Part shown: positions 36,916-47,372 of the stretch, in pieces
Layout of the letters: every line of letters starts with the position of its first letter
Position numbering within the stretch: position 1 is the first letter of the stretch
Program-made: the position numbers and the translations under genes
Assembly (NCBI GenBank): GCA_046351235.1
Contig: JAXLYV010000006.1
Span: 372,001-436,000, forward strand
Reading direction: 5' to 3'
DNA from: JBBSAT01 sp046351235
GTDB lineage: Bacteria > Myxococcota_A > Polyangia > Polyangiales > Sandaracinaceae
DNA: 64,000 nt
The notes under the pieces: model-generated
What the model was told of the DNA's origin: nothing
The model's database searches: none
Seen by the model: the letters and a program-made list of their open reading frames with translations, nothing else

Positions 36916-38898
36916 GTGCACGCGCGCCGGCTCCTCGTGGTGCGTGGCTCGGCGCCGGAGACGCGCGAGAAGGCGATCGCGGCGATCGCGGCCCTCGCGC
37001 CGGACGAGGTCGTCTGGGCGGGAAGCGATGCGCCGGCGGGGGTGCGTGCGGTCGCGATGCGCGGCCTCGATGCGCTCCTCGGCGCGAGCGCGGACGCCGC
37101 GGTGCTCGACCTGCACGCCGGGCTCGACGCCGACGCGATCGCGCGGGCCGAAGGGCTCGTGCGGCGCGGCGGCGGGCTCGTGCTGCGAATGTCCGAGCGG
37201 CCCGTGGCGCGTGCAGACCTCGCCGTCTCGGGGCGCGCCCTCGAGGAGGTCGGCACACGCGCGCTCGCGCGCTTCGAGCGCACGCTCGCCGCAGCGACGA
37301 GCACGGCGCCGCTCGCGCCCGTCGCGCCTTCGACGCCCGTGGCCAGCACCGAAGAGCAGAGCGCGCTCGTCCTGAGGCTCGTGCCCTCGCTCCTCGACCC
37401 CACGCCGCGGCTCGTGACGCTCGTGGCCGATCGCGGGCGCGGCAAGTCCGCGGCGCTCGGTCGCGCGCTGCGCGCGGCGATCGACGCAGCGCCGGACACG
37501 AAGTGCGTCGTGAGCGCGCCGTCCGAGGACGCGCTCGGCGAGGTGCATCGCTTCGCTCGGCCGACCTCGCTGCGCTTCGTGACGGCCGCGGATCTGTCGC
37601 GCGGCGCCGACCACGACGCGGACGTGATCGTGATCGACGAGGCCGCGCAGCTCTCCGTGCCACGGCTGCGGCGGATCGTGCTCGCGCATCCGCGCGCGCG
37701 CATCGTGCTGGCGACCACGTGCCACGGCTACGAAGGCACCGGGCGCGGCTTCGCGCTGCGCTTCGTGCGCTGGGCGCGGACGCGGGGCCTCGCCGTCGAG
37801 GAGCACACGCTCACGGCGCCGATCCGCTGGGACGCGGGGGATCCGCTCGAGCGCTGGGCCTACGAGGCGCTGGTGCTCGATGCGGTGCCCGCGACGCTCG
37901 GCGTGCCCGCGGTGCCGAGGCACGAGCAGCTCGATCGCGATCGGCTCACCGAGGACGAGCGCACGCTGCGCGCGCTCTTCGGGCTTCTGCTCTCGGCGCA
38001 CTACCGTACGAGCCCCGACGATCTCGTGCGCCTCCTCGATGCTCCCAACCTCGACGTGCACGCGCTCTTCGAGGGCGAGGACGTCGTCGCCGCGTGCCTC
38101 GTCGCGCACGAGGGCGGGCTCGACGAGGCGGCCATCGCCGCGCTCGCGTCGGGCCGCACGCGCCTCTCACGCCACGCGCTCGCCGACACGCTGGCGAGCC
38201 ACTCGGCCACGCCCGAGGCGGCGCGCCTGACGATGGTGCGCAGCGTGCGGATCGCCGTGCACGAAGAGCGTCGCGGGCGCGGCCTCGCACGCCGGCTCGT
38301 GGAGGCCGTTCACGCGAGCTACGCGCCCGATCTGTTCGGCACGATGTTCGGCGCCACGGCCGACCTGGTGAAGATGCGGCGCGCGCTCGGGTACGCGCTC
38401 GTGCGCGTGGGCGTCTCGCGCGGCGCGCGGAGCGGTGAGCCGGCGGCCGTGATGATCCGCCCCGTCTCGACCCGCGCGCGGGCGCTCGTCGAGAGGCTGC
38501 GCGTCGATCTCGCCCGCGAGCTGCCGGCGCAGCTCGACTTGCTCGAGGCCGACGACGGGGGCCCGCTCGAGCCGGCGCTGCGCTCGGCGCTGATCGCCGA
38601 GCTCCCCGCCCTCCCCGACGAGAGCGACGAGGCGCTGACCGCGAGGATCACGCGCTACGTGGAGGGATCCCAGCCCATCGACGCGCTCGCCGCGTCGGCG
38701 CGCCGCTTCGTGCTCGCGCACCCGGACGCGCTCGCACGCCTCTCGGGCCGCGAGCGGGAGCTGCTCGTGGCACGCCTCGTCGATCGTGCGGCCTGGGCCG
38801 AGGTCGCGCGGCGCGCCGGTCTCGAGGTGCCCGCCGCCATGCGCGCCATGCGCGCCGCGATGGCAGCCCTGCTCCGCGAGGCCCGCGCCGCGCGTTGA
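36916..38898 (+). CDS. tmcA: TmcA-like tRNA(Met) cytidine acetyltransferase
   Basis: A 660-residue protein with the TmcA plan: an N-terminal DUF1726-like domain, then an RNA-helicase-type ATPase with Walker A in VTLVADRGRGKSAALG, Walker B VIVIDEAAQL and TTCHGYEGTGRGFALRF, then a GNAT acetyltransferase domain (RIAVHEERRGRGLARRLVEAV) and a C-terminal helical tail. TmcA acetylates C34 of elongator tRNA-Met. The GTG start at 36916 has GGAGGAGCGAGGG upstream, a strong ribosome site. Confidence 0.9.
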   Translation: MHARRLLVVRGSAPETREKAIAAIAALAPDEVVWAGSDAPAGVRAVAMRGLDALLGASADAAVLDLHAGLDADAIARAEGLVRRGGGLVLRMSERPVARADLAVSGRALEEVGTRALARFERTLAAATSTAPLAPVAPSTPVASTEEQSALVLRLVPSLLDPTPRLVTLVADRGRGKSAALGRALRAAIDAAPDTKCVVSAPSEDALGEVHRFARPTSLRFVTAADLSRGADHDADVIVIDEAAQLSVPRLRRIVLAHPRARIVLATTCHGYEGTGRGFALRFVRWARTRGLAVEEHTLTAPIRWDAGDPLERWAYEALVLDAVPATLGVPAVPRHEQLDRDRLTEDERTLRALFGLLLSAHYRTSPDDLVRLLDAPNLDVHALFEGEDVVAACLVAHEGGLDEAAIAALASGRTRLSRHALADTLASHSATPEAARLTMVRSVRIAVHEERRGRGLARRLVEAVHASYAPDLFGTMFGATADLVKMRRALGYALVRVGVSRGARSGEPAAVMIRPVSTRARALVERLRVDLARELPAQLDLLEADDGGPLEPALRSALIAELPALPDESDEALTARITRYVEGSQPIDALAASARRFVLAHPDALARLSGRERELLVARLVDRAAWAEVARRAGLEVPAAMRAMRAAMAALLREARAAR

Positions 38899-38929
38899 CC
38901 GCATCACGCGCGCAGGCGAGGCTCGCGCG

Positions 38930-40159
38930 GTGCTCCGATCGCTCGATCCCCTGGCCCTCGCCCGCCGTCAGCTCGAGCGCGATCGCACCGTCGACGCCGC
39001 CGCGCGAGGCCTCTTCGCCGTGAAGCACGCTCGGATGGTGACCTCGGCGTTCGCCTTCCTGCGGGGCAGCGCCGGCCTCTTCTACGAGCTCTTGCGGGCG
39101 GCGCCCGAGCTCGCGCGCGGCCCCGAGGGACGCGCCTGGCTCACGGGCGATCTGCACGTCCAGAACTTCGGCGCCTTCCGCACCGACGACGATCGCCGAG
39201 GAAAGACCGTCGTCGTGTTCGGCCCGAACGACTTCGACGAGGCGTGCGTGGGGCCGGTGCGTCTCGATCTGCTGCGCCTCGCCACGAGCTGGCTGCTCTC
39301 GCTCGACGAGCACGCGATCTCGTCGAGCGAGCGCGTCGAGACGTGCCGCGCGCTGCTCGCGGGCTGGGAGCGTGGGGCGCACGGCGAAGGCCGGAGCAAG
39401 ACGCCCGCGCCGATCGCGCAGCTCGTGGAGCGCGTCGAGGCGCGCACGAAGGCCGCGATGCTCTCGAGCTTCGTGCGCGGCTCCCCCCGCAAACGCGCGC
39501 TCTTGCGCGGCGAGAAGCTCTGGCCGATCTCGCGCGAGCTCGCCGCGTCGGTGAAGGACGCCTTCGGGCGATACGCGGGCGAGCGCTGCAGCGCGACCGG
39601 CGCCGAGCCCGGGCACTTCGAGGTGAAGGACGTCGTGCGGCGCGTGGCAGGCACCGGCAGCCTCGGCGCCGAGCGCTTCGCCGTGCTCACGACGGGCGGA
39701 CCGAACGGCGCGTGGCTCTTCGACGTGAAGGAAGAGGCGCCGCGCTCGGCCACGACGCTCGCGGCCGCCGGCACGCGCGGCGCTGCACGCGTGGTGCGCG
39801 GCATCGATCGAGCCGCCCTCGCGCCTCCGCGGATGCTCGGCACGACGACGCTGCACCACCCGCGCGGCGCGCGTCTCGCGATGCTGGTGCGGCGCCTCTC
39901 GCCGCAGGAAGACAAGCTCGATCCCGCCGAGGTCCCGGCCGGCGAGCTCGCATCGGTGGCCCATCACCTCGGCTGGCTCGCGGGGCGCATGCACCGCCAG
40001 GGCGCGGTCGGAAAGCTCGGGCGCTGCGCCGGGCCCGAACAGCGCGCCGTGCTCGAGCGCGCGATCGTGCTCGCGGGCCTGCACGAGGCCATCCACCTCG
40101 CGTACGTCAGCCTTCCCGCGGGCGCGAGCGATCGGCGCACGATACGTTCCCGCCCATGA
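38930..40159 (+). CDS. DUF2252 family protein
   Basis: 409 residues from the GTG at 38930. LTGDLHVQNFGAF and VFGPNDFDEACVGPVRLDLLRLATS are the hallmark blocks of DUF2252, a kinase-fold-like family of unknown substrate. The C-terminal region (VKEEAPRSA...RRLSPQEDKLD...HLGWLAGRMH) fits as well. The frame is open upstream over tmcA, so the GTG is chosen because it follows the tmcA stop. It overlaps the next gene by ATGA, so the two are probably translated together. Confidence 0.85.
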   Translation: MLRSLDPLALARRQLERDRTVDAAARGLFAVKHARMVTSAFAFLRGSAGLFYELLRAAPELARGPEGRAWLTGDLHVQNFGAFRTDDDRRGKTVVVFGPNDFDEACVGPVRLDLLRLATSWLLSLDEHAISSSERVETCRALLAGWERGAHGEGRSKTPAPIAQLVERVEARTKAAMLSSFVRGSPRKRALLRGEKLWPISRELAASVKDAFGRYAGERCSATGAEPGHFEVKDVVRRVAGTGSLGAERFAVLTTGGPNGAWLFDVKEEAPRSATTLAAAGTRGAARVVRGIDRAALAPPRMLGTTTLHHPRGARLAMLVRRLSPQEDKLDPAEVPAGELASVAHHLGWLAGRMHRQGAVGKLGRCAGPEQRAVLERAIVLAGLHEAIHLAYVSLPAGASDRRTIRSRP

Positions 40160-41205
40160 GTGAGCACGTCGCGGTCGTGATCGGAGGCGCGGGGTTCGTC
40201 GGGCGCAGGCTCGTGGCGCTGGCGACCGCAGGCGAGCGACCCGAGGGATGGCCGCGCTTCGATCGCGTGCGCGTGCTCGACACCGCCCCGCTCGATCCCG
40301 AGGTGCTGCGCGCGGCGCAGGTTCCCGTGGAGCCCGTGATCGGCGACATCACGCGCCCGGCGGATCTCGCGGCGGTCGTCGCCGGCGCGCAGACGGTCTT
40401 CCATCTCGCCTCGGTCGTGGACGTCTCGCTCCGTCCCGCGCCGCGCATCGAGCACGTGAACGTCGGCGGCACGCGCAACGTGGTCGAGGCCTGCCTCGCC
40501 GCCGGCGTGAAGCGCCTCGTCTACACGAGCAGCGAGGACGTGCTCCTCTCCGAGCATCCCGTCGCCTGGGGCGACGAGTCGTACGCCTATCCCACTCGCC
40601 CCATCCATCCCTACGTGGCGACCAAGATCGAGGGCGAGAAGCTCGCGCGCGCCGCCGACGGGAAGAACGGCCTGCGCACCGTCGCGATTCGTCCCGTGCA
40701 CGTCTACGGGCCGCACGATCCGCACGCGATCCCGACGAGCCTGCGCGCGTTCGCCGCCGGCAGCGTGCCCTTCCTCGTGGGCCACCCGAAGGCGCGCTTC
40801 GACGTGGTCTACGTGGACAACGTCGTGCACGCGCACCTGCTCGCCGCCGGAGCGCTCGAGCGCGCGCCCGAGCGCGTGGGCGGCAAGGCCTACTTCGTGG
40901 GCGAGGACAACCGCCCGAACTACTTCGAGTGGCTGCGCCCCTACGCGGAGCGCAAGGGGATCCGCATGCCGCGCCGCTACCTCGGTCGCGTCGGGACGGC
41001 GCTCGCAGCGCGCGCGATGGAGATGGGCGAGCGGCTCACGGGCAAGCCGGCGACGTTCCACACCTTCCACCAGCGCGTGATCGGCGCCGACTTCTTCTTC
41101 TCGTGCGCCGCGATCGAGCGCGACCTCGGCTACCGCCCGATCGTCACGCCCGACGAAGGCCAGCGCCGCACGCTCGCGTGGATCGACACCCAGACGTTCG
41201 CGTGA
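40156..41205 (+). CDS. NAD(P)-dependent epimerase/3-beta-HSD-like dehydrogenase
   Basis: A 349-residue extended short-chain dehydrogenase. The Rossmann motif is GGAGFVG (~10-16), GDITRPADL follows, and YVATKIEGEKL carries the catalytic YxxxK. VYVDNVVHAHLLAAGAL and the C-terminal features resemble 3-beta-hydroxysteroid dehydrogenase/isomerase relatives. The substrate could be a steroid, an isoprenoid or a sugar nucleotide. It overlaps the DUF2252 gene by 4 bp, and a TACGTT 7 nt before the ATG could also give a separate transcript. The Rieske gene converges 10 bp away. Confidence 0.82.
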   Translation: MSEHVAVVIGGAGFVGRRLVALATAGERPEGWPRFDRVRVLDTAPLDPEVLRAAQVPVEPVIGDITRPADLAAVVAGAQTVFHLASVVDVSLRPAPRIEHVNVGGTRNVVEACLAAGVKRLVYTSSEDVLLSEHPVAWGDESYAYPTRPIHPYVATKIEGEKLARAADGKNGLRTVAIRPVHVYGPHDPHAIPTSLRAFAAGSVPFLVGHPKARFDVVYVDNVVHAHLLAAGALERAPERVGGKAYFVGEDNRPNYFEWLRPYAERKGIRMPRRYLGRVGTALAARAMEMGERLTGKPATFHTFHQRVIGADFFFSCAAIERDLGYRPIVTPDEGQRRTLAWIDTQTFA

Positions 41206-41215
41206 GCGCCCGAGG

Positions 41216-42187
<972 letters not shown>

Positions 42188-42304
42188 CGCGGGCGAACAT
42201 AGGACGATCGATCGGAGGGGGCACGCGTGTGAAAGCGTTTCTCACGCGGTACGGGCGCGGCTTTCGCGGCGCCTTCCGGGGCGATCCGGTACGATGGTGC
42301 GCCG

Positions 42305-44017
42305 ATGACGGATCCGGGTGCCGACCGCACGATGACCGCGGAGAGCGAGCGCGACTCCGGACCGGTCCCCGTGCGCCCCGGGCATCCCACGGAGGTCGCC
42401 GGTCGCTATCGCATCCTGTCGCGCATCGGCGACGGCGGGATGGGCGTCGTCTACAAGGCCGAGCACGTCCTCTCGAAGAAGAAGCTCGCGATCAAGCTGC
42501 TCCACCCGCACCTCTCGCACGGCAAGCAGGCGGTCGAGCGGTTCCGGCGCGAGGTGAGCGCGGCGGCCGACATCGACCACCCGGGGATCGTGCAGGTCTT
42601 CGACGCCGGGATGGACTCGGACGGCACCTTCTACATGGCGATGGAGCTGCTCCACGGGCACTCCCTCGCCACCGAGCTCAAGCGCGACTGGCCGGGGACG
42701 CGCCGCTCGCTCGAGCTGATCCTCGAGCTCTGCGAGCCGCTCGCGCGCGCGCACAAGAAGGGCTTCATCCACCGCGATCTGAAGCCCGACAACGTCTTCC
42801 TCGCGCGCGACCCCGAGACGGGCGCCGAGCGCGTGAAGCTGCTCGACTTCGGTCTCACGCGCGAGCTCGGCAAGAAGGGCACGACCGAGAGCGGGATCAC
42901 GTTCGGCACCCCCGAGTACATGGCGCCCGAGCAGTCGATGAGCGCGAAGAACGCCGGCACGGCGTCGGACGTGTGGTCGGTCGGCGTGATGCTCTACGAG
43001 CTCCTGAGCGGCGAGCATCCGTTCACGGGCGACTCGCCGAACGCGATCATGGTCGCCGCGATCAAGGATGCGCACGTGCCGCTCGAGGAGCGCGCGCCCC
43101 ACGTGCCGCGCGCGATCTGCGAGGTGGTGGAGAAGACGCTGCGCAAGAGCGTCGACAAGCGCATCCAGACCGCGGGCGAGCTGTCGGGGCTTCTGCACCA
43201 GGCGATTGACGAAGCCGGCCCGCTCGACGATCAGCGGCCGAAGACGACGCACCGGATGGCCGAGCACCAGGCGCCCTCGGAGGACGACGCGGCGCCGGAC
43301 ATGACGGGGATTCCTGCGGCCGACGACGCCGCGATCGCCAAGCGCCTCGGCGGGCAGCGGCAGATCTCGACCGGGCCCGTGATGAGCACGCCGGAAGACA
43401 CGCGCGCGCGCTTCCTCGGCGCCGCGGTCGCAGCCGTCGTGACGATCGCGCTCGTGCTGGGCCTCGGCGTGTGGGCGACGCGCGGCAGCGACGAGACGGA
43501 GATGAGCGCGACGCCGCTCACGCCGGAGTCGACGACGCCGCCGAGCACGACGGTCGTAGCGCCCGTGCCGCCGCCGATCACGGAGCTGCCGCCCGCCACC
43601 GAGGTGCTGCCACCCGCGAGCGAGGTGCCACCGTCCGCGGCCGAGATCGTGGAGGCGAGCCCCGACACGCCGCCCGCCACCGAGCTGGGCCCGACCGAGG
43701 CGACCGAGCCGGGCGAAGACACGCCGCCACCCGCGACCGAGACACGCCACGCGCCGCGCGGCCCCGCGCTCGCCGCGCTGACGCCGGAAGAGTCAGGCCG
43801 CGCGCGCGACTGCCTCTCGCACAACGACTTCGCCTGCGCGGTCTCGATCTACCGAGGCTCGAGCGACCCGCACGACCTGCGGCGCGTCATCGACGCCCTC
43901 GAGCACCTCGGCCGCCACCGCGAGGCCCTCGGCGCGATGCGCGACTTCGTGCGCCGCTTCCCGCGCGCGTCCGAGACGAGCGGCTATCGCACGCAGCTCG
44001 CCGCGGCGGGCATGTAG
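42305..44017 (+). CDS. PknB-type Ser/Thr protein kinase with membrane anchor
   Basis: 570 residues. The kinase domain spans about 34-300: GDGGMGVVYKAEH, AIKLL (Lys), HRDLKPDN, LLDFGLTREL (DFG) and GTPEYMAPEQ. A transmembrane helix follows (LGAAVAAVVTIALVLGLGVWA, near 380-400), then a long Pro/Thr/Glu-rich region and a C-terminal TPR-like segment (CLSHNDFACAVSIYRG...GRHREALGAMRDFVRRFP) outside the membrane. This is a typical myxobacterial eukaryotic-like kinase. TACGAT lies 9 nt before the ATG. Confidence 0.93.
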   Translation: MTDPGADRTMTAESERDSGPVPVRPGHPTEVAGRYRILSRIGDGGMGVVYKAEHVLSKKKLAIKLLHPHLSHGKQAVERFRREVSAAADIDHPGIVQVFDAGMDSDGTFYMAMELLHGHSLATELKRDWPGTRRSLELILELCEPLARAHKKGFIHRDLKPDNVFLARDPETGAERVKLLDFGLTRELGKKGTTESGITFGTPEYMAPEQSMSAKNAGTASDVWSVGVMLYELLSGEHPFTGDSPNAIMVAAIKDAHVPLEERAPHVPRAICEVVEKTLRKSVDKRIQTAGELSGLLHQAIDEAGPLDDQRPKTTHRMAEHQAPSEDDAAPDMTGIPAADDAAIAKRLGGQRQISTGPVMSTPEDTRARFLGAAVAAVVTIALVLGLGVWATRGSDETEMSATPLTPESTTPPSTTVVAPVPPPITELPPATEVLPPASEVPPSAAEIVEASPDTPPATELGPTEATEPGEDTPPPATETRHAPRGPALAALTPEESGRARDCLSHNDFACAVSIYRGSSDPHDLRRVIDALEHLGRHREALGAMRDFVRRFPRASETSGYRTQLAAAGM

Positions 44018-44023
44018 CGCGCG

Positions 44024-44446
44024 TCAGGGGAAGACGTCGCAGCCGCCGCTGCACACGTGGCCCTCCCGCTGCCACGTCCCCTGAATGCAGGCGATGCGGA
44101 AGCCGAACGCGCAGCGCTCTGCGCCTCCGTCGCCATCGGCCGCAGCGGGCGAGCAGGAGCAGCCGACGGTGAACGCGTGCGTGTCGCACGGGTCGCCACC
44201 GTCCGGGCGATCGCCGGCATCCAGGCGAGGCCCCGAGTCGGAGGCGGCGTCACCCCCGCAGATTCCCAGCGAGACCCGATGCAGCACGCCGTGACAGCAG
44301 ATCGTCTCGCGGGGATGCGAGGGCGATGCGCACGCATAGGCGAGCTCGTCGCTGCAGGGCTCGACGCTCGCGTCCGGTGTGAGCGTCGATGCCGAGCAAC
44401 CGAGCGCGAGCAGAGAGATCGTTGCGACGCTGAGCCGGATGCGCAC
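44024..44446 (-). CDS. Cys-rich lipoprotein, paralogue 1
   Basis: 140 residues from the GTG at 44446. The signal RIRLSVATISLLALGCSAS has a lipobox Cys. The mature part is Cys- and Asp-rich (ICCHG, VGCSCSP, HVCSGGCDVFP at the end). It shares its plan with the next gene: a dozen cysteines at like spacing and the same ends. Function unknown; such proteins are typical of myxobacterial outer envelopes. Confidence 0.7.
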   Translation of the reverse strand: MRIRLSVATISLLALGCSASTLTPDASVEPCSDELAYACASPSHPRETICCHGVLHRVSLGICGGDAASDSGPRLDAGDRPDGGDPCDTHAFTVGCSCSPAAADGDGGAERCAFGFRIACIQGTWQREGHVCSGGCDVFP

Positions 44447-44505
44447 GCGTAGATCTGGCGACGCAGCCGCCGCGGGCGGCGACTCTCTTTTGCTCGGGCG
44501 CGTCG

Positions 44506-44907
44506 TCACGGAATCAGGTCGCAGTACGTCGAGCATGCGTGGTCGCTCGGCTGCCAGAGGCCACCGGCGCATTCCATCCGGTAGGCGCCATCGCACGTCT
44601 CCACTCCCGCATCGTCGCCCGCCGTGCAGGGGCAGCCTTGGCGGAACGGGTACATCTGGCAGAGCGGAATGCCGGAGTCCGGGCGCGCCACCCCCGAGTC
44701 GCCGGCGACGGGCCCGCAGAGCCCGTCGTTGAACGTCGTGATGTGCCCGTGACAGCAGATCGTGCCGATTCCGCCGCACGTGAACGCGCCCTCGTCGGTG
44801 CACGGATCTCCGGAGTGGGGCGTGCCGGAGTCGACACTCGTCGGTGTCGACGACGAGCAAGCGAGCGCGAGCAGTGAGATCGATGCCAACGTGAGCCAGA
44901 TGCGCAT
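44506..44907 (-). CDS. Cys-rich lipoprotein, paralogue 2
   Basis: 133 residues from the ATG at 44907 (signal MRIWLTLASISLLALACSSS, lipobox Cys at 17). It matches its neighbour in signal, ICCHG, QGCPC and HACSTYCDLIP. The two arose by tandem duplication and have diverged. An ATG 6 codons upstream gives a poorer signal peptide. Confidence 0.7.
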   Translation of the reverse strand: MRIWLTLASISLLALACSSSTPTSVDSGTPHSGDPCTDEGAFTCGGIGTICCHGHITTFNDGLCGPVAGDSGVARPDSGIPLCQMYPFRQGCPCTAGDDAGVETCDGAYRMECAGGLWQPSDHACSTYCDLIP

Positions 44908-44942
44908 GAGCGCATCTGGCTGCAAACGCCGATCCGCTCGGG

Positions 44943-45205
44943 TCAGCTCTTCTTCACGCGCTTGTGGCGGCCGGGCGCCATCGCATTCGCGCCGTGGAAC
45001 GTCGCTCCCGTCTTGGCCATCTCCACCAGCACCGGCGCGGCCTGGAAGCGCTTGCCGAGGCGGTCGCGGAAGTGGTCGAGGCGGCGCACGACCTCCTTCA
45101 CGCCGATGGTGTCCATCCAGCGGAAGGGGCCGCCGCGGAAGGGCGGGAAGCCGAGGCCGAAGATCGCGCTGGCATCTCCATCACGCGCGCCGCGCAGGAT
45201 GCTCG
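44943..45205 (-). pseudogene. Duplicated 3' fragment of fadJ
   Basis: About 263 bp nearly identical to the 3' end of fadJ (47373-47638), encoding FGLGFPPFRGGPFRWMDTIG through the terminal HKRVKKS. Identity is near complete from 44943 to ~45165, fades by 45205 and then stops. There is no start or complete domain. The two copies are direct repeats flanking luxR and the acyl-CoA dehydrogenase-like gene. Confidence 0.88.
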
Positions 45206-45273
45206 CCGTGGCGCCCTCGATCCTCGACGGCCCGCGTCGGCTGCGCTCGCGAGGGCCGTGATAGGCTCGGTCG

Positions 45274-45999
45274 GTGAGCGCGCACGTCGCCGAGCTGGTC
45301 GAGGTGGCGGCCTCGGCCCGCGATCTCGCAGAGTACGAGCGGGCCGCGCTCGCAATCCTAGGATCGCGCGTCGCGTTCGAGGTCGCGATGTTCAAGCGCG
45401 TCGGCGGTCTCGGCGCGGTCACTCCGGGGCTCGATCCCCGTGTGGTGCGCGACTGTGCGTCGCGCTGGCACCGCTTCGGCGAGGAGCTGCGGCCGGTGGG
45501 GCACGCGGCGCTGCGCGCGCGACACGTCGCGGTCGACCTCGACGTCCTCGGCCTGCGCCGCATGGAGCGCCTCGAGTACTACCAGCGCGTGATGCGCCCG
45601 CACCGCGGCACGTCGACCGCGATCGTCTGCCTCGCGCGGCACGGGACGGTGATCGGATCGCTGGCGCTCGGTCGCACCCGCGGCAGCTTCGACGAGCGCG
45701 AGCTCGACGCGCTCCGCGAGATGGCGCCGGCGCTCGCGGTGTGCGAGGCCGCGGTCACCGCGCCGCCCACGCTACCCGCCTGGGAGCGCGCTCGGCTCGC
45801 GCTCCTGACGTCGCGCGAGCGACAGGTGCTCTCGCACCTCCACCTCGGACACACGAACCGACAGATCGCGGTGGCGCTCGGGAGCGCGGAGCGCACGGTA
45901 CGCAACCAACTGAGCGCGATCTACACGAAGCTCGGCGTCGGCTCGCGCGCCGAGGCGGCGGCGATCGCGATGCGCGCGGGCCCGATCGGGGCGCACTGA
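45274..45999 (+). CDS. LuxR-family transcription regulator
   Basis: 241 residues. A GAF/autoinducer-like N-terminal region without a recognisable ligand motif is followed by a C-terminal LuxR HTH (LTSRERQVLSHLHLGHTNRQIAVALGSAERTVRNQLSAIYTKLGV, ~175-220). The start is GTG at 45274, with TAGGCT ending 6 nt upstream. It lies next to the acyl-CoA dehydrogenase-like gene in the segment between the fadJ repeats and may control it. The ligand is unknown. Confidence 0.88.
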   Translation: MSAHVAELVEVAASARDLAEYERAALAILGSRVAFEVAMFKRVGGLGAVTPGLDPRVVRDCASRWHRFGEELRPVGHAALRARHVAVDLDVLGLRRMERLEYYQRVMRPHRGTSTAIVCLARHGTVIGSLALGRTRGSFDERELDALREMAPALAVCEAAVTAPPTLPAWERARLALLTSRERQVLSHLHLGHTNRQIAVALGSAERTVRNQLSAIYTKLGVGSRAEAAAIAMRAGPIGAH

Positions 46000-46171
46000 C
46001 GGCGTCGATCACGTAGGTGAACGCAACCGAGACCGACGCGATCGCGTCGCTCGGCGGGAGGGGCCACAGCCGGCTCTGCCGGTGTGGGCGAGAGGGAATC
46101 CCCGTCGGAGGAGAGCCACCTGGGGCGTTCGTCCCATGGGCTGCTGCGCGTGCCGCACGCACGATCGCGGC

Positions 46172-47320
46172 ATGGACGAGCCCCGTGCCCTCCGCGCCTC
46201 GCGCTCTCTGCGCGAGCGCATCCTCGCGCGCCGCGATGACACCGAGTCGCAGCGACGCATCGCCCCCTCGATCGTCGACGCCCTCGCCGACGCCGGCCTG
46301 TTCCGGATCGCGCTGCCGCGTGCGCACGGGGGGCTCGAGGCCACGCCTCGCGACGCGCTCGACGCCTACGAAGAGCTCGCGGACGCCGAGGCGTCGGTCG
46401 CGTGGGTCGTGTGGAACAATGCGCTCCCCGCGATCGTGAGCCGACACCTCGCGCCCGCCGTCCGTCGCGAGGTGTTCTCCGATCCACGGCTCGTCACCGC
46501 GAATTCCACGCGGCCGACCGGTGTCGCGGCGCCGTGCGAGGGCGGTCTCCGGGTGCGCGGTCGGTGGTCGTTGGTCTCGGGCTGCGAGCTCGCGCAGACG
46601 CTCTTCCTGCGCTGCGTCGTGGTCGGAGCCGACGGATCGCGATCGTCGCCGCCCGAGCTCGTGATCGCGATCGTCCCGCGCGAGCGCTGCACGATCGTCG
46701 ACACCTGGCACGTCGGCGGGCTGCGCGGCACCGGCAGCCACGACGTGATCGTCGAGAACGCGGTGGTGCCGCTCGAGCGCACGATCTCGCTCGGGCCGCC
46801 GTCGGGCGAGGCGCCGATCGATCGCATGCCGTTCGCGGCGACGCTGTCCGCGGGGTGCGCGGCGATCGCGCTCGGGATCGCGCGCGGTGCGCGCACCGCG
46901 CTCGTGGAGCTCGTGCGCACGAAGATGCCCACCGACGGGACGCCGCCACCGCGCGAGCAGCCCGCAGTGCTCGCGCGTCTCGCGCGGCTCGACGCCGATC
47001 GCTCGGCTGCGCGGCTCCTGCTCCACGCGGCCGCCGACGATGCGTTCCGCGCATGCGTCGAGGGACGAGCGACGACGATGGAGGAGCGAGCGAGCGTCTG
47101 GAAGGCGGCGATCCACGCGGCGAGCGTCGCGCGCGACGTGGTGCGCGCGTCGTACGAGCTCGCGGGGACCGCGGCGCTCTACACCGACTCTCCGATCGAG
47201 CGAGCGCACCGCGACGTGCACGCGGTCGCACAGCACGTGATCCTGAGCGAGCTCTGGCTCGCGGAGGCGGGACGCGTGGAGCTCGGTGCCGCGCCGACCA
47301 CGCCCATGTTCGTCGCTTAG
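46172..47320 (+). CDS. Acyl-CoA dehydrogenase-fold flavoprotein
   Basis: 382 residues. IVDALADAGLFRIALPRAHGGLEATPRDALDAYEELADAEASVAWVVW, GRWSLVSGCELAQTLFL and GLRGTGSHDVIVENAVVP fit the acyl-CoA dehydrogenase superfamily, closest in style to HsaA/DszC-type flavin monooxygenases. The C-terminal helical domain is present. The usual catalytic Glu of true dehydrogenases is not obvious. The ATG at 46172 is chosen; the frame is open for 30 codons more without family resemblance. Confidence 0.75.
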   Translation: MDEPRALRASRSLRERILARRDDTESQRRIAPSIVDALADAGLFRIALPRAHGGLEATPRDALDAYEELADAEASVAWVVWNNALPAIVSRHLAPAVRREVFSDPRLVTANSTRPTGVAAPCEGGLRVRGRWSLVSGCELAQTLFLRCVVVGADGSRSSPPELVIAIVPRERCTIVDTWHVGGLRGTGSHDVIVENAVVPLERTISLGPPSGEAPIDRMPFAATLSAGCAAIALGIARGARTALVELVRTKMPTDGTPPPREQPAVLARLARLDADRSAARLLLHAAADDAFRACVEGRATTMEERASVWKAAIHAASVARDVVRASYELAGTAALYTDSPIERAHRDVHAVAQHVILSELWLAEAGRVELGAAPTTPMFVA

Positions 47321-47372
47321 GGAAGCGCGCGATCACGTCGCGTAAGGAGCGGCCCGCAGGCGCCCGCGGTCC

